A stretch of 64,000 nt of DNA, taken from positions 930,001-994,000 of the forward strand of contig NZ_JAZIFX010000001.1 in NCBI RefSeq assembly GCF_036634175.1. The letters run 5' to 3'. The position numbers and the translations under genes are program-made. This stretch comes from Streptomyces sp. P9-A2. GTDB lineage: Bacteria > Actinomycetota > Actinomycetes > Streptomycetales > Streptomycetaceae. Of the stretch, positions 10,657 to 18,170 are shown piece after piece; the first letter of the stretch is position 1, and each line of letters starts with the position of its first letter. The notes below the pieces were generated by a model. It made no database searches, was not told where the DNA came from, and was given only the letters and a program-made list of their open reading frames with translations.

Positions 10657-11049
10657 TCAGGCCGGCCGCGCCTCGAGTTCCGCACGGTCGGGGACGAACC
10701 AGAGTCGCTTGCCCCGGTTCGCCTCGCGCACGAAGTCGCGGAGGGCGTCGCTGCCGGCCACGTGGGAGGCGATGTCGCCGATGATCGCCAGGCGGACGCG
10801 GTAGTTGACGAACTTCTGCGCGACCTCACCGGCCACGCCCGAGCGCAGGACGAAGAAGTCGTCCGCCACCCGCTCGACCGGGACGGCCGCCATGTCGGCC
10901 TGACACCCCAGGGCGTCACCGATCAGATCGAGGGCGGTCCGGCCGCCACTCAGTTTCGATCCGTCCCTGCCGCACAGGAGAACGGAGACTCCGTGCACGG
11001 TCGCGAGGTGACCGGCTGTCACGATGTGATCGTATATGAGCGAGCACAT
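10657..11049 (-). CDS. DUF4180-like protein
   Basis: 130 residues. The segment RTALDLIGDALGCQADMAAVPVERVADDFF followed by LAIIGDIASHVAGSDALRDFVREANRGKRLWFV fits the DUF4180 family, small cytoplasmic proteins of unknown role. No catalytic motif is obvious. The start is uncertain because only a weak GTGAG precedes the ATG at 11049. It is divergent from the DUF5519-like gene. Confidence 0.72.
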   Translation of the reverse strand: MCSLIYDHIVTAGHLATVHGVSVLLCGRDGSKLSGGRTALDLIGDALGCQADMAAVPVERVADDFFVLRSGVAGEVAQKFVNYRVRLAIIGDIASHVAGSDALRDFVREANRGKRLWFVPDRAELEARPA

Positions 11050-11117
11050 CGCTCACTGATCGATTAAGAAACGCCCAACCACTGGTTGCCGCACGGTGAG
11101 CAGGTCACTATGAGGTC

Positions 11118-11516
11118 ATGACACCGGCGCAGCAAGCCATGGAGCGACTTCGGGCCTGGCCCGATCTCACCGCCTGCAAGGCGGGGTGCGGTACCGGGCA
11201 GGCTCTCCGTTTCGCCCGGGCCGAGGTCGTCCACTTCCACACGGGACGGGACGTCGACCTCCATCTGACCCGCCGCGCCATCCAGCGCTTCCGCTACGAC
11301 CTGAGCGCCTCGACCGCGATCCAGCTGGTCCCGGGGTCGAACTGGGTGACGGTGCATCTGGACTGCGCCACCGACATCGACCTGCTGCTGACCCTGGTGA
11401 GCGTGGCCCTCAAGGCCCACCAGGCCGCCCCGCTCCCCTCCCCCGCGCCGACGGCCCCCGGGTGCAATTTCCACCGGGTCACGGTGCTGCCGCGTGACCT
11501 GGTGACCGAACGCTGA
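11118..11516 (+). CDS. luciferase-like domain protein (DUF5519 type)
   Basis: 132 residues, with ALRFARAEVVHFHTGRDVDLHLT and a second part containing GSNWVTVHLDCATDIDLLLTLV. This resembles the small Streptomyces 'luciferase domain' (DUF5519) proteins, named for weak similarity and not shown to emit light. The conserved His residues could be functional. It is divergent from the DUF4180-like gene and convergent with a small membrane protein. Confidence 0.68.
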   Translation: MTPAQQAMERLRAWPDLTACKAGCGTGQALRFARAEVVHFHTGRDVDLHLTRRAIQRFRYDLSASTAIQLVPGSNWVTVHLDCATDIDLLLTLVSVALKAHQAAPLPSPAPTAPGCNFHRVTVLPRDLVTER

Positions 11517-11574
11517 GAAAACGCCCGCCCCTTGGCCGATCGGGAACCTCCGGTACCGACGGCCTCCGGCCTCC

Positions 11575-11769
11575 TCAGGGCCTCAGACCGCTGACGATGT
11601 CCGCCGTGGCCGTCAGGCCGCTGTGGATGGCGGGGGCGATGCCCGAGCCCGCCAGATAGAACCCGAGCAGCAGGCAGACGATGCCGTGGGAGAGCTTCAG
11701 TCCGCCGTTGCGCAGGAAGATCACCGCCAGGATCGCGAGCAGCAGCACCACAGAGATGGAAATGGCCAT
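11575..11769 (-). CDS. small hydrophobic membrane protein (64 aa)
   Basis: The longer open frame is cut at the ATG at 11769 (MAISISVVLLLAILAVIFL) because a strong GGAGGAGG lies seven bases upstream. It has two transmembrane helices, about residues 3-20 and 29-47, with a short linker and an amphipathic C-terminus. Small proteins of this form are widespread in Streptomyces. No function can be assigned from the sequence. Confidence 0.72.
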   Translation of the reverse strand: MAISISVVLLLAILAVIFLRNGGLKLSHGIVCLLLGFYLAGSGIAPAIHSGLTATADIVSGLRP

Positions 11770-11879
11770 CGTCAACCTCCTCCGCCACGTCCGCTTCGCG
11801 GCGTTCGGCCGCAAGTGTGGCGTAGCGGAGGGTTCGTCCGGGCGGCTGAGCTGTCCTCCGAACGTGTGGTGTCTACGGC

Positions 11880-12743
11880 TTACCGCGGGCGGTACGCGTC
11901 GAGGAAGGACTCCAGCCCTGCGAGGTCGTCGGTGTTGAGGTGGTCGACGTCCGCGGCGACCAGTTCGCCCCACAGGGCGTCCCGGGCGGGGCCCGGCAGG
12001 TCGGGGGTGGCCCAGAACCGGACCGTCCGGCCGCGCCCGTGCGCGGTGCCCACGATGTCACGCAGCTTGCGTCGCTCGGCGGCGGGGAACGGACCGACGC
12101 CCTGCCAGGTGAAGTTGAGCGTCCAGTTGTCGCTGATCAGCGGGATCAGGGAAGAGCGGGCCGGGCCGCCGAGGTCGGCCAGCCGGCCGTCGTAGAAGGC
12201 GTGCCGTACCCGCTGGGCCTCCATCGGGGCGCGGGCGGCGCGGTCGCCGGAGACGACGGCGGTGACCGGACCGGGCAGCACCCGGCCGTCGGCGCAGGTG
12301 GTGAACAGGTGCCGGTACCGCTGGAGACGGCGGTGCAGCTCGAGGTAGGTGGACGCGCCCTCGGTCTTGATGTCGATGAGCAGCCGGAGCGGTTCGCGGT
12401 GCCCTCGGTACACCGATCCGTGGTGGGCTCGCACACGGGCGGTGAGCGGGTCGAGGTAGAGGGACTCCAAAGTGCGGGACGGGTCGAGGTCCTCGGGGCC
12501 GTGGGCGACCAGGAGTTGGTCGCCCACGAGGTGGATGTCGGCCTCGACGCTGCCGAAACGGTGGTCGATGGCGTCGAGGAGGGGACGCGGGTGCTCGTAG
12601 TCGTTGTGGGCGTGGGCCCGCCACAACGGCCTTGGGCGATAACCGTGTTCACCGGCCAGTGCCTGGGTCGCCGGCAGGGCGAACGAGGCCGCGAGGGCGG
12701 TGCCGAGGATGGTGAGGGCTCTGCGACGGGTGGTGAGGGCCAT
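11880..12743 (-). CDS. secreted GDPD-like phosphodiesterase
   Basis: 287 residues. A twin-arginine-like signal (TRRRALTILGTALAASFALPATQALA) is followed by a TIM-barrel domain with WRAHAHNDYEHPRPL and SVEADIHLV near the N-terminus. These are the His and Glu/Asp elements of the glycerophosphodiester/phosphatidylinositol phosphodiesterase fold. It belongs to the divergent group annotated as PLC-like or 'AIM6 homologue'. It probably cleaves phosphodiesters outside the cell; the substrate is unknown. GGGAGG precedes the ATG. Confidence 0.82.
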   Translation of the reverse strand: MALTTRRRALTILGTALAASFALPATQALAGEHGYRPRPLWRAHAHNDYEHPRPLLDAIDHRFGSVEADIHLVGDQLLVAHGPEDLDPSRTLESLYLDPLTARVRAHHGSVYRGHREPLRLLIDIKTEGASTYLELHRRLQRYRHLFTTCADGRVLPGPVTAVVSGDRAARAPMEAQRVRHAFYDGRLADLGGPARSSLIPLISDNWTLNFTWQGVGPFPAAERRKLRDIVGTAHGRGRTVRFWATPDLPGPARDALWGELVAADVDHLNTDDLAGLESFLDAYRPR

Positions 12744-12868
12744 GCTCCGCCTCCCTGGAATGACGTACGGGGACCTCTGGAGTATGAGGTCCCCGCATGT
12801 CCAAGGAGCAGTGCCGTGAAGCGAGTTGTCCGATCCGCCGTCGCACGTTCACCTCGTGGGAGCCGGAC

Positions 12869-12907
12869 GCACGGGAGAGCCCGCCGTGACGGCGGGCTCT
12901 CCCGTGC
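12869..12907. terminator. strong hairpin, 17-bp stem
   Basis: Perfect inverted repeat GCACGGGAGAGCCCGCC / GGCGGGCTCTCCCGTGC with a five-base loop, between the promoter region of the GDPD-like gene and the 3' end of the acyl-CoA dehydrogenase gene. It probably ends the 16.3-13.0 kb operon. Confidence 0.8.
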
Positions 12908-12976
12908 GACGTTCGGCCGGGTGCGCGTGCCGGTACCCGGCGGATTCGACGGTAAGGAAAGGTAAGTGACGCTGCC

Positions 12977-14131
12977 TCAGGGGGTTCGTAGATCGACGAG
13001 TTCGGCCAGCGCCTCGCGGTGGGCGCCCGCCGTACCGTAGGCGATCGAGTCGGCCTTGGCCCGCTTCAGGTACAGGTGGACCGGGTGCTCCCAGGTCATT
13101 CCGATGCCGCCGTGCAGTTGCAGCGCCTCCTCGGCGGCATGGACGGCGACCTGGCCCGCGTATGCCTGCGCGACAGCAACGGCGACAGCCGTATCGGGGC
13201 CGTCACCCACGGTCACCGCGTCGGCGGCCAGCGCGTCCGCCGCGTTGCGGGCCGCCGCACGGAGGCTGACGACCTCGAGCCACAGTTGGGCGAGCCGGTG
13301 CTTGAGCGCCTGGAAACCGCCCACCGGCCGGTTGAACTGCCTGCGATCCTTCAGATAGCGGACGGTCTCCGTCAACGACCATTCGGCGAGCCCGAGTTGT
13401 TCCGAGGCCAGCAGTCCGGCGCCCGCGCGCAGAGCCCGTTGCACGGCGGGCTCCGCGTCGCCCACCCGGTGTCCCGGGGTGCCGTCCAAGGTGACGCGGC
13501 CGAGGGGCCGGGTCAGGTCCAGGGAGGTCTGCCCGGTAACGGTGACGCCGGTGGCGTCCGCCTCGACGGCGTACAGCCCGCCGTCCGCCGCCGGGACGAG
13601 CAGCACGTCGGCCGCGGCCGCGTCCGCGATGCCTGCCAGCTCGCCGTGCAGGACGCCGTCCGCCGCGCGGGCGCTGGGAAAGGGCGCGCCCGGGGCGGTG
13701 TGCAGGGGGACGGCAAGGGCGCCGATGCGGCGCGCGGACGCCAGCGAGGTGAGCACCTCGCTTCCGTCGGCACAGGCCAGCAGTGCCTCGGTGGCCACGA
13801 CGGCGCTGGTCAGATAGGGCACGGGGGCGACGGCCCGCCCCAGCTCCTCGAGGACGACCGCGGCCTCCCGGTGCGTGGCGCCCTGGCCGCCGCGCTCCTC
13901 GGGCACCAGCAGCCCGGCGAGGCCCATGCCGTCGGCGAGTGCCTTCCACAGCGACAGGTCGTGCGGAGTGTCCGACTCGGCGCGGGAGATCACCCGGGCC
14001 GCGCCGCAGTGGTCGGTGAGCAGGTCCCGGACGGCGGCGCGCAGCGCCTCTTCCTCCTCCGAGTAGAGGAGATCGGGTTGCGCGCTCACCGGACTCACCG
14101 GGCCGGTCTTCGTCGGGCTCGTCGTGCTCAT
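12977..14131 (-). CDS. acyl-CoA dehydrogenase family protein (second subunit)
   Basis: 384 residues with the acyl-CoA dehydrogenase fold: an N-terminal helical domain (SEEEEALRAAVRDLL), a reduced middle beta domain, and a C-terminal flavin-binding part with QFNRPVGGFQALKHRLAQ and LQLHGGIGMTWEHPVHLYLKR. The usual catalytic-Glu motif (xxEGTSE) is not evident. This is typical of the partner subunit in heteromeric actinobacterial enzymes. It overlaps the upstream dehydrogenase by four bases. Confidence 0.88.
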   Translation of the reverse strand: MSTTSPTKTGPVSPVSAQPDLLYSEEEEALRAAVRDLLTDHCGAARVISRAESDTPHDLSLWKALADGMGLAGLLVPEERGGQGATHREAAVVLEELGRAVAPVPYLTSAVVATEALLACADGSEVLTSLASARRIGALAVPLHTAPGAPFPSARAADGVLHGELAGIADAAAADVLLVPAADGGLYAVEADATGVTVTGQTSLDLTRPLGRVTLDGTPGHRVGDAEPAVQRALRAGAGLLASEQLGLAEWSLTETVRYLKDRRQFNRPVGGFQALKHRLAQLWLEVVSLRAAARNAADALAADAVTVGDGPDTAVAVAVAQAYAGQVAVHAAEEALQLHGGIGMTWEHPVHLYLKRAKADSIAYGTAGAHREALAELVDLRTP

Positions 14132-15312
14132 CGGGCCAGGTCCTTCCAGGCGACGTCCTTGTCGGTACGCGGCTCGGCCGGGAGGCCCAGGACGCGCTCG
14201 GCGACGATGTTCAGCAGGACCTCGCTGGTCCCGCCCTCGATGCTGTTGCCCTTGGAGCGGAGGTAGCGGTAGCCGGCCTCGCGACCGGTGAAGTCGACCA
14301 GTTCGGGACGCCGCATGGTCCAGTCGTCGTACAACAGTCCCTCGGCCCCGAGGAGTTCCACCTCCAAGCCACTGATCTGCTGGTTGAGGCGGGCGAAGCC
14401 CAGCTTCATCCCGGCGCCCTCCGGGCCCGGCTGGCCCGCGACGAGCTGCTGGCGCAGGCGTTCGCCGGTGAGCCGGGCGACCTCGGCCTCCACCCAGAGT
14501 GCGAGCAGGCGCTGGTGCAGGTCGTGGGTGCGCAGTTCGGGACGTTCGCGCCAGGTCCTCGCGACCGGGCCGATCATGCCGCCCTCGCGGGGCAGCCGCA
14601 TGCCGCCGATGGCCACGCGCTCGTTGTTGAGGGTGGTCTGCGCGACCCGCCAGCCGTCGCCGGTCTCGCCGAGCCGGTGGGCGTCGGGGATGCGGACGCC
14701 GGTGAGGAAGACCTCGTTGAACTCGGCCTCACCGGTGATCTGGCGCAGTGGCCGTACCTCGACGCCGGGGTCGGTCATGTCGCAGACGAAGTAGGTGATG
14801 CCCCGGTGCTTGGGCACGTCCGGGTCGGTACGGGCGATGAGGATGGCCCAACGGGCGGCATGGGCACTCGATGTCCATACCTTCTGCCCGTCGACCACCC
14901 AGCCGTCCTCGTCCACGCGGGCCGCCCGGGTGCCCAGGGCGGCCAGGTCGGATCCGGCGCCCGGCTCGCTGAACAACTGGCACCAGACCTCCTCGCCGGT
15001 CCACAGTGGCCGCAGGAAGCGCCGCTTCTGCTCCTCCGTGCCGTACTGCAGAATCGTCGGCGCGGCCATGCCGAGGCCGATGCCGATGCGCCGCGGGTCG
15101 TTGCCGGGCGCCCCGGCTGCCTCCAGCTCGGCGTCCACGACGGCCTGGAGGGATCGCGGGGCGTTGAGTCCGCCGAGCCCCTCGGGGTAGTGCACCCAGG
15201 CGAGTCCCGCGTCGAAACGGGCGCGCAGGAAGTCGAGGCGGCCGGTGGTGGCGGGCGGCTGCGCGACCAGCAACTCCTGGGTGCGCCGCCTCAGTTCGGC
15301 TGCGTCGGTCAT
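14128..15312 (-). CDS. acyl-CoA dehydrogenase family protein (first subunit)
   Basis: 394 residues. It carries QLFSEPGAGSDLAALGTRA (FAD/substrate loop), WVVDGQKVWTSSAHAARWAILIART, and near the end SKGNSIEGGTSEVLLNIVAERVLGLP, where the Glu-containing motif is intact. It oxidises an acyl-CoA to the enoyl-CoA, passing electrons to ETF. Translational coupling with the shorter homologue downstream suggests a mixed complex like the alpha2beta2 FadE enzymes for steroid or branched acyl chains. The substrate is unknown. Confidence 0.9.
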   Translation of the reverse strand: MTDAAELRRRTQELLVAQPPATTGRLDFLRARFDAGLAWVHYPEGLGGLNAPRSLQAVVDAELEAAGAPGNDPRRIGIGLGMAAPTILQYGTEEQKRRFLRPLWTGEEVWCQLFSEPGAGSDLAALGTRAARVDEDGWVVDGQKVWTSSAHAARWAILIARTDPDVPKHRGITYFVCDMTDPGVEVRPLRQITGEAEFNEVFLTGVRIPDAHRLGETGDGWRVAQTTLNNERVAIGGMRLPREGGMIGPVARTWRERPELRTHDLHQRLLALWVEAEVARLTGERLRQQLVAGQPGPEGAGMKLGFARLNQQISGLEVELLGAEGLLYDDWTMRRPELVDFTGREAGYRYLRSKGNSIEGGTSEVLLNIVAERVLGLPAEPRTDKDVAWKDLAR

Positions 15313-16286
15313 GCGAGGGCTCCGTTCTCCGCTGCGGGCAGTACCGCGACGCGTCCGGTGGTGACGCCGTCCGCGACCCGCTGCACGGCACCGGCGGCAC
15401 CGGACAGCGGCACGCGCTCGCTCACCAGCGGTCTGACGGCGCCCCGGGCGGCCAGCTCCAGAAGCTGCTCGTGGCAGTGCTGGACCAGTTTCGGGTTCCT
15501 GGTGTTGTAGAGGCCCCAGTGCAGGCCGAGGACCGAGTAGTTCTTCACCAGGGCGTGGTTCAGCGCCGGGCTGGGGATCGTGCCGCTCGCGAAGCCGACG
15601 ATCACGATCCGGCCCTCGAAGGCCACGACCTTGGTGGACTGGATGTAGGCCTCTCCGCCGACCGGATCGTAGATCACGTCGGCGCCCCGGCCGCCGGTGG
15701 CCTCCTTCACCGCGGCGATGACGTCCTGCTCACGCCGGTCGATCACCACGTCGCAGCCCAGTTCGCGGGCGGCGGACACCTTCGCCCCGCCGCCGACCAC
15801 GCCGATCACGGTGGCACCCGCGGCCTTGCCGAGCTGCACGGCCGCGCTGCCGACCCCTCCCGCGGCGGCGTGCACGAGCAGCGTCTCGCCGGCCTCCAGG
15901 CGGGCCCGGCGGTGCAGCCCGAACCAGCCGGTCTGGTAGCCGATGTGCAGAGCGGCGGCCTCGGCGTCGTCCAGCACGTCCGGGGCGGAGCGCAGTCCGG
16001 CGGCGTCCGCGACGGCGTACTCGGCGAAGCCGCCGTACGGCAGCGCGGGGTTGGCGAGGACCCGGCGCCCGTCCTCGGTCTCGCCGCAGATCTCCACCCC
16101 CGGGGTGAACGGCAGCGGCGGCCTGACCTGGTACTGGCCCCGGCACATCAGCGCGTCCGGGAAGTTGATGTTCGCGGCACGCACCTTCAGCAGGACCTGG
16201 CCTTCACCGGGCGTCGGCCGCTCCACGTCCGCGAGGCTCATCACCTCGCCCGGTTCGCCGATCTCGTGCACCTGCCATGCCTGCAT
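15309..16286 (-). CDS. NADPH:quinone oxidoreductase / zinc-independent MDR
   Basis: 325 residues. I start at MQAWQVHEIG (ATG at 16286, GGAGG upstream) and not at the far-upstream end of the frame. Medium-chain dehydrogenase/reductase features: ALMCRGQYQVRPPLPFTPGVEICG substrate domain and the Rossmann signature LVHAAAGGVGSAAVQLGKAAG. It lacks the structural-zinc cysteines, as in quinone oxidoreductases and enoyl reductases. It is first in a coupled operon with two acyl-CoA dehydrogenases, so it probably works on the same acyl-CoA or enone pathway. Confidence 0.9.
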   Translation of the reverse strand: MQAWQVHEIGEPGEVMSLADVERPTPGEGQVLLKVRAANINFPDALMCRGQYQVRPPLPFTPGVEICGETEDGRRVLANPALPYGGFAEYAVADAAGLRSAPDVLDDAEAAALHIGYQTGWFGLHRRARLEAGETLLVHAAAGGVGSAAVQLGKAAGATVIGVVGGGAKVSAARELGCDVVIDRREQDVIAAVKEATGGRGADVIYDPVGGEAYIQSTKVVAFEGRIVIVGFASGTIPSPALNHALVKNYSVLGLHWGLYNTRNPKLVQHCHEQLLELAARGAVRPLVSERVPLSGAAGAVQRVADGVTTGRVAVLPAAENGALA

Positions 16287-16344
16287 GCGGAGCCTCCACG
16301 GGACTGTGAACGTCGTGTTCGCCTGACCGGGTCCACCGCATACT

Positions 16345-16356
16345 AAGCGGTCGCTT
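16345..16356. promoter_or_regulatory. AAGCG-N2-CGCTT operator
   Basis: Perfect palindrome AAGCGGTCGCTT, embedded in ACTAAGCGGTCGCTTGC, about 60 bases before the quinone oxidoreductase start. This is the shape of site bound by TetR-type regulators of actinobacterial acyl-CoA genes. No TetR gene adjoins it; the nearest regulator is the XRE-cupin protein upstream. Confidence 0.6.
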
Positions 16357-16426
16357 GCCTTCAGGGAACCGTCTCGTACGTCACGGCCTCGCGCACCCCG
16401 GTCCACCGAGGAGGCTTCCTCGTCCG

Positions 16427-16999
16427 TCAGGGCCGCTTGGGACGTGCCCGTACGTGCATCCGCTCCCCCTGCGGACCGAACAGGCTGAGGAACTCCACCG
16501 GCCCCTCCCCCGTGGACCCGAAGGCGTGCGGCACGCGCGTGTCGAACTCCGCCGCCTCCCCCGCCGTCAGTACCACGTCGTGCTCGCCCAGCACCAGCCG
16601 CAGCTTGCCGGACAGCACGTACAGCCACTCGTAGCCCTCGTGCGTGCGGGGTTCAGGCTCGAACGTGCGTTGCGGTTCGAGCACCTTGTACGCCTGGAGT
16701 CCGCCGGGCTGGCGGGTGAGCGGCCAGTGGGTGCGTCCGCAGTGCTGGAACGGCTTGGATCGGATGCGCGGATCGCCGACCGGTGGCGCACCCACCAGGT
16801 CGTCCAGCGGCACCTGGTGGGCCTGCGCGATCGGCAGCAGCAGTTCGAGGCTGGGTTTGCGCAGTCCGGACTCCAGCCGCGAGAGGGTGCTCACGGAGAT
16901 GCCGGTCGCCTCGGACAGCCCTGCGAGGGTCACCTCCCGCTCCTTCCTGATCCGCCTCAGCCGGGGGCCCACATCCGCGAGAACGTCGTCGGTAGCCAT
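16427..16999 (-). CDS. XRE-family regulator with cupin domain
   Basis: 190 residues. Helix-turn-helix at about 10-70 (VTLAGLSEATGISVSTLSRLESGLRKPSLELLLPIA), then a cupin_2 barrel (about 110-180, HEGYEWLYVLSGKLRLVLGEHDVVLTAGEAAEF). Such regulators sense small molecules through the cupin pocket. The ATG has no ribosome-binding site and sits six bases after a TTGACA-17-TGCAAT promoter, so the mRNA looks leaderless. It is divergent from the flavoprotein at 17077, a likely target. Confidence 0.9.
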   Translation of the reverse strand: MATDDVLADVGPRLRRIRKEREVTLAGLSEATGISVSTLSRLESGLRKPSLELLLPIAQAHQVPLDDLVGAPPVGDPRIRSKPFQHCGRTHWPLTRQPGGLQAYKVLEPQRTFEPEPRTHEGYEWLYVLSGKLRLVLGEHDVVLTAGEAAEFDTRVPHAFGSTGEGPVEFLSLFGPQGERMHVRARPKRP

Positions 17000-17005
17000 A
17001 CGGAT

Positions 17006-17034
17006 ATTGCAGGATCAGCAAAGGCATTTGTCAA
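17006..17034 (-). promoter_or_regulatory. HrdB-type promoter for XRE-cupin gene (leaderless)
   Basis: Read on the minus strand: TTGACA (17034-17029), 17-base spacer, TGCAAT (17011-17006), then six bases to the ATG at 16999. The -35 is a perfect consensus. The spacing puts the start of transcription at or next to the A of the start codon. Confidence 0.6.
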
Positions 17035-17076
17035 TCCGGTAGTGCTCGGGCGACGGTCGACGTGGAGGTGGTCACC

Positions 17077-18111
17077 ATGACCGGAAAGAGCGGGAGAACC
17101 CGCGAAGGACACGTGCACGGGACCGGAGGAACGGACGGCACCGGCACCGGCTACGACGTGGTGGTGGTCGGAGGTGGTGCGGCCGGGCTGTCCGCCGCGC
17201 TGGTGCTCGGCCGGGCCCGGCTGCGGACCCTGGTCGTCGACGCGGGCGAGCCGCGCAACGCGCCCTCGCCCCATATGCAGGGCTATCTGTCGCGGGACGG
17301 GATGTCACCGGCCGCGTTCCTGGCCGCCGGCCGTGAGGAGATCGCGGGCTACGGCGTCGAACTGCTCACGGGCCGGGTGACGGCCGTGACCCGGAACGAC
17401 ACCGGCACCGGCACCGGCACCGGCACTGGCACTGGCAACGCAGGCTTCGCCGTACTGCTGGACGACGGCCGGACCGTCCGCGCGCGGCGGCTGATCGTCG
17501 CCACCGGGCTGAAGGACGAACTGCCCACTGTCCCCGGAGTCACCGAACGGTTCGGACGGGACGTGCTGCACTGCCCGTTCTGCCACGGATGGGAGGTCCG
17601 CGATCAGCCGTTCGGCGTGCTCGCCTCCAGCGCCATGAGTGTTCACCAGGCACTGATGGTGTCCCGGTGGTCCAAGGACGTCACCTTCTTCCTGCACACG
17701 GTCGCCGAGGAGGAGCTGTCCGACCAGGACCTGCGCCGGCTGGCCGCGGCCGGTGTCGGCGTGGTGCCCGGCGAGGTCGCGGAACTGGTGGTCGAGAACG
17801 ACCGGCTCACCGGCGTCCGTATCACCGACGGCTCCGTCCACGCCCGCTCCGTGCTGTACGTCGGGCCGCGCCCCGTGCCGCGGACGGGCCTGCTGGAGCG
17901 GCTCGGCGCCGAGCTGTCCGAGACCCCGTTCGGCGCGTACCCGGTCGTGGACCCGACGGGCCTGACCTCGGTGCCGGGCGTCTGGGCGGCGGGCAACGCG
18001 GTCGGCTTCGCCGAACAGGTCGTCCACGCGGCGAGCGGGGGCTACCGGGCGGCGGCCGCGATCGTCGGGGATCTGCTGATGACGGACCTGGACGCCGCGG
18101 TGGCCGCGTGA
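17077..18111 (+). CDS. FAD-dependent NAD(P)-disulfide-type oxidoreductase (thioredoxin reductase-like)
   Basis: 344 residues from the ATG at 17077 (GGAGGTG six bases upstream; a GTG at 17062 overlaps that site). Dinucleotide fold VVVVGGGAAGLSAALVLGRARL, then ATGLKDELP, then the CPFCHGWEVRD motif (a CxxC near residue 165), then WAAGNAVGFAEQVVHAASGG. This group reduces thiols or small disulfides; many members sit beside cupin-HTH regulators, as here. Residues 108-118 are a TG dipeptide repeat made by a GGCACC microsatellite at about 17398-17435. Confidence 0.88.
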   Translation: MTGKSGRTREGHVHGTGGTDGTGTGYDVVVVGGGAAGLSAALVLGRARLRTLVVDAGEPRNAPSPHMQGYLSRDGMSPAAFLAAGREEIAGYGVELLTGRVTAVTRNDTGTGTGTGTGTGNAGFAVLLDDGRTVRARRLIVATGLKDELPTVPGVTERFGRDVLHCPFCHGWEVRDQPFGVLASSAMSVHQALMVSRWSKDVTFFLHTVAEEELSDQDLRRLAAAGVGVVPGEVAELVVENDRLTGVRITDGSVHARSVLYVGPRPVPRTGLLERLGAELSETPFGAYPVVDPTGLTSVPGVWAAGNAVGFAEQVVHAASGGYRAAAAIVGDLLMTDLDAAVAA

Positions 18112-18170
18112 TCCGCGGCCACTTCGGCGGCCCGGGTGTGGAACGCCGGGCCCCGTAGCACCATGACTGC

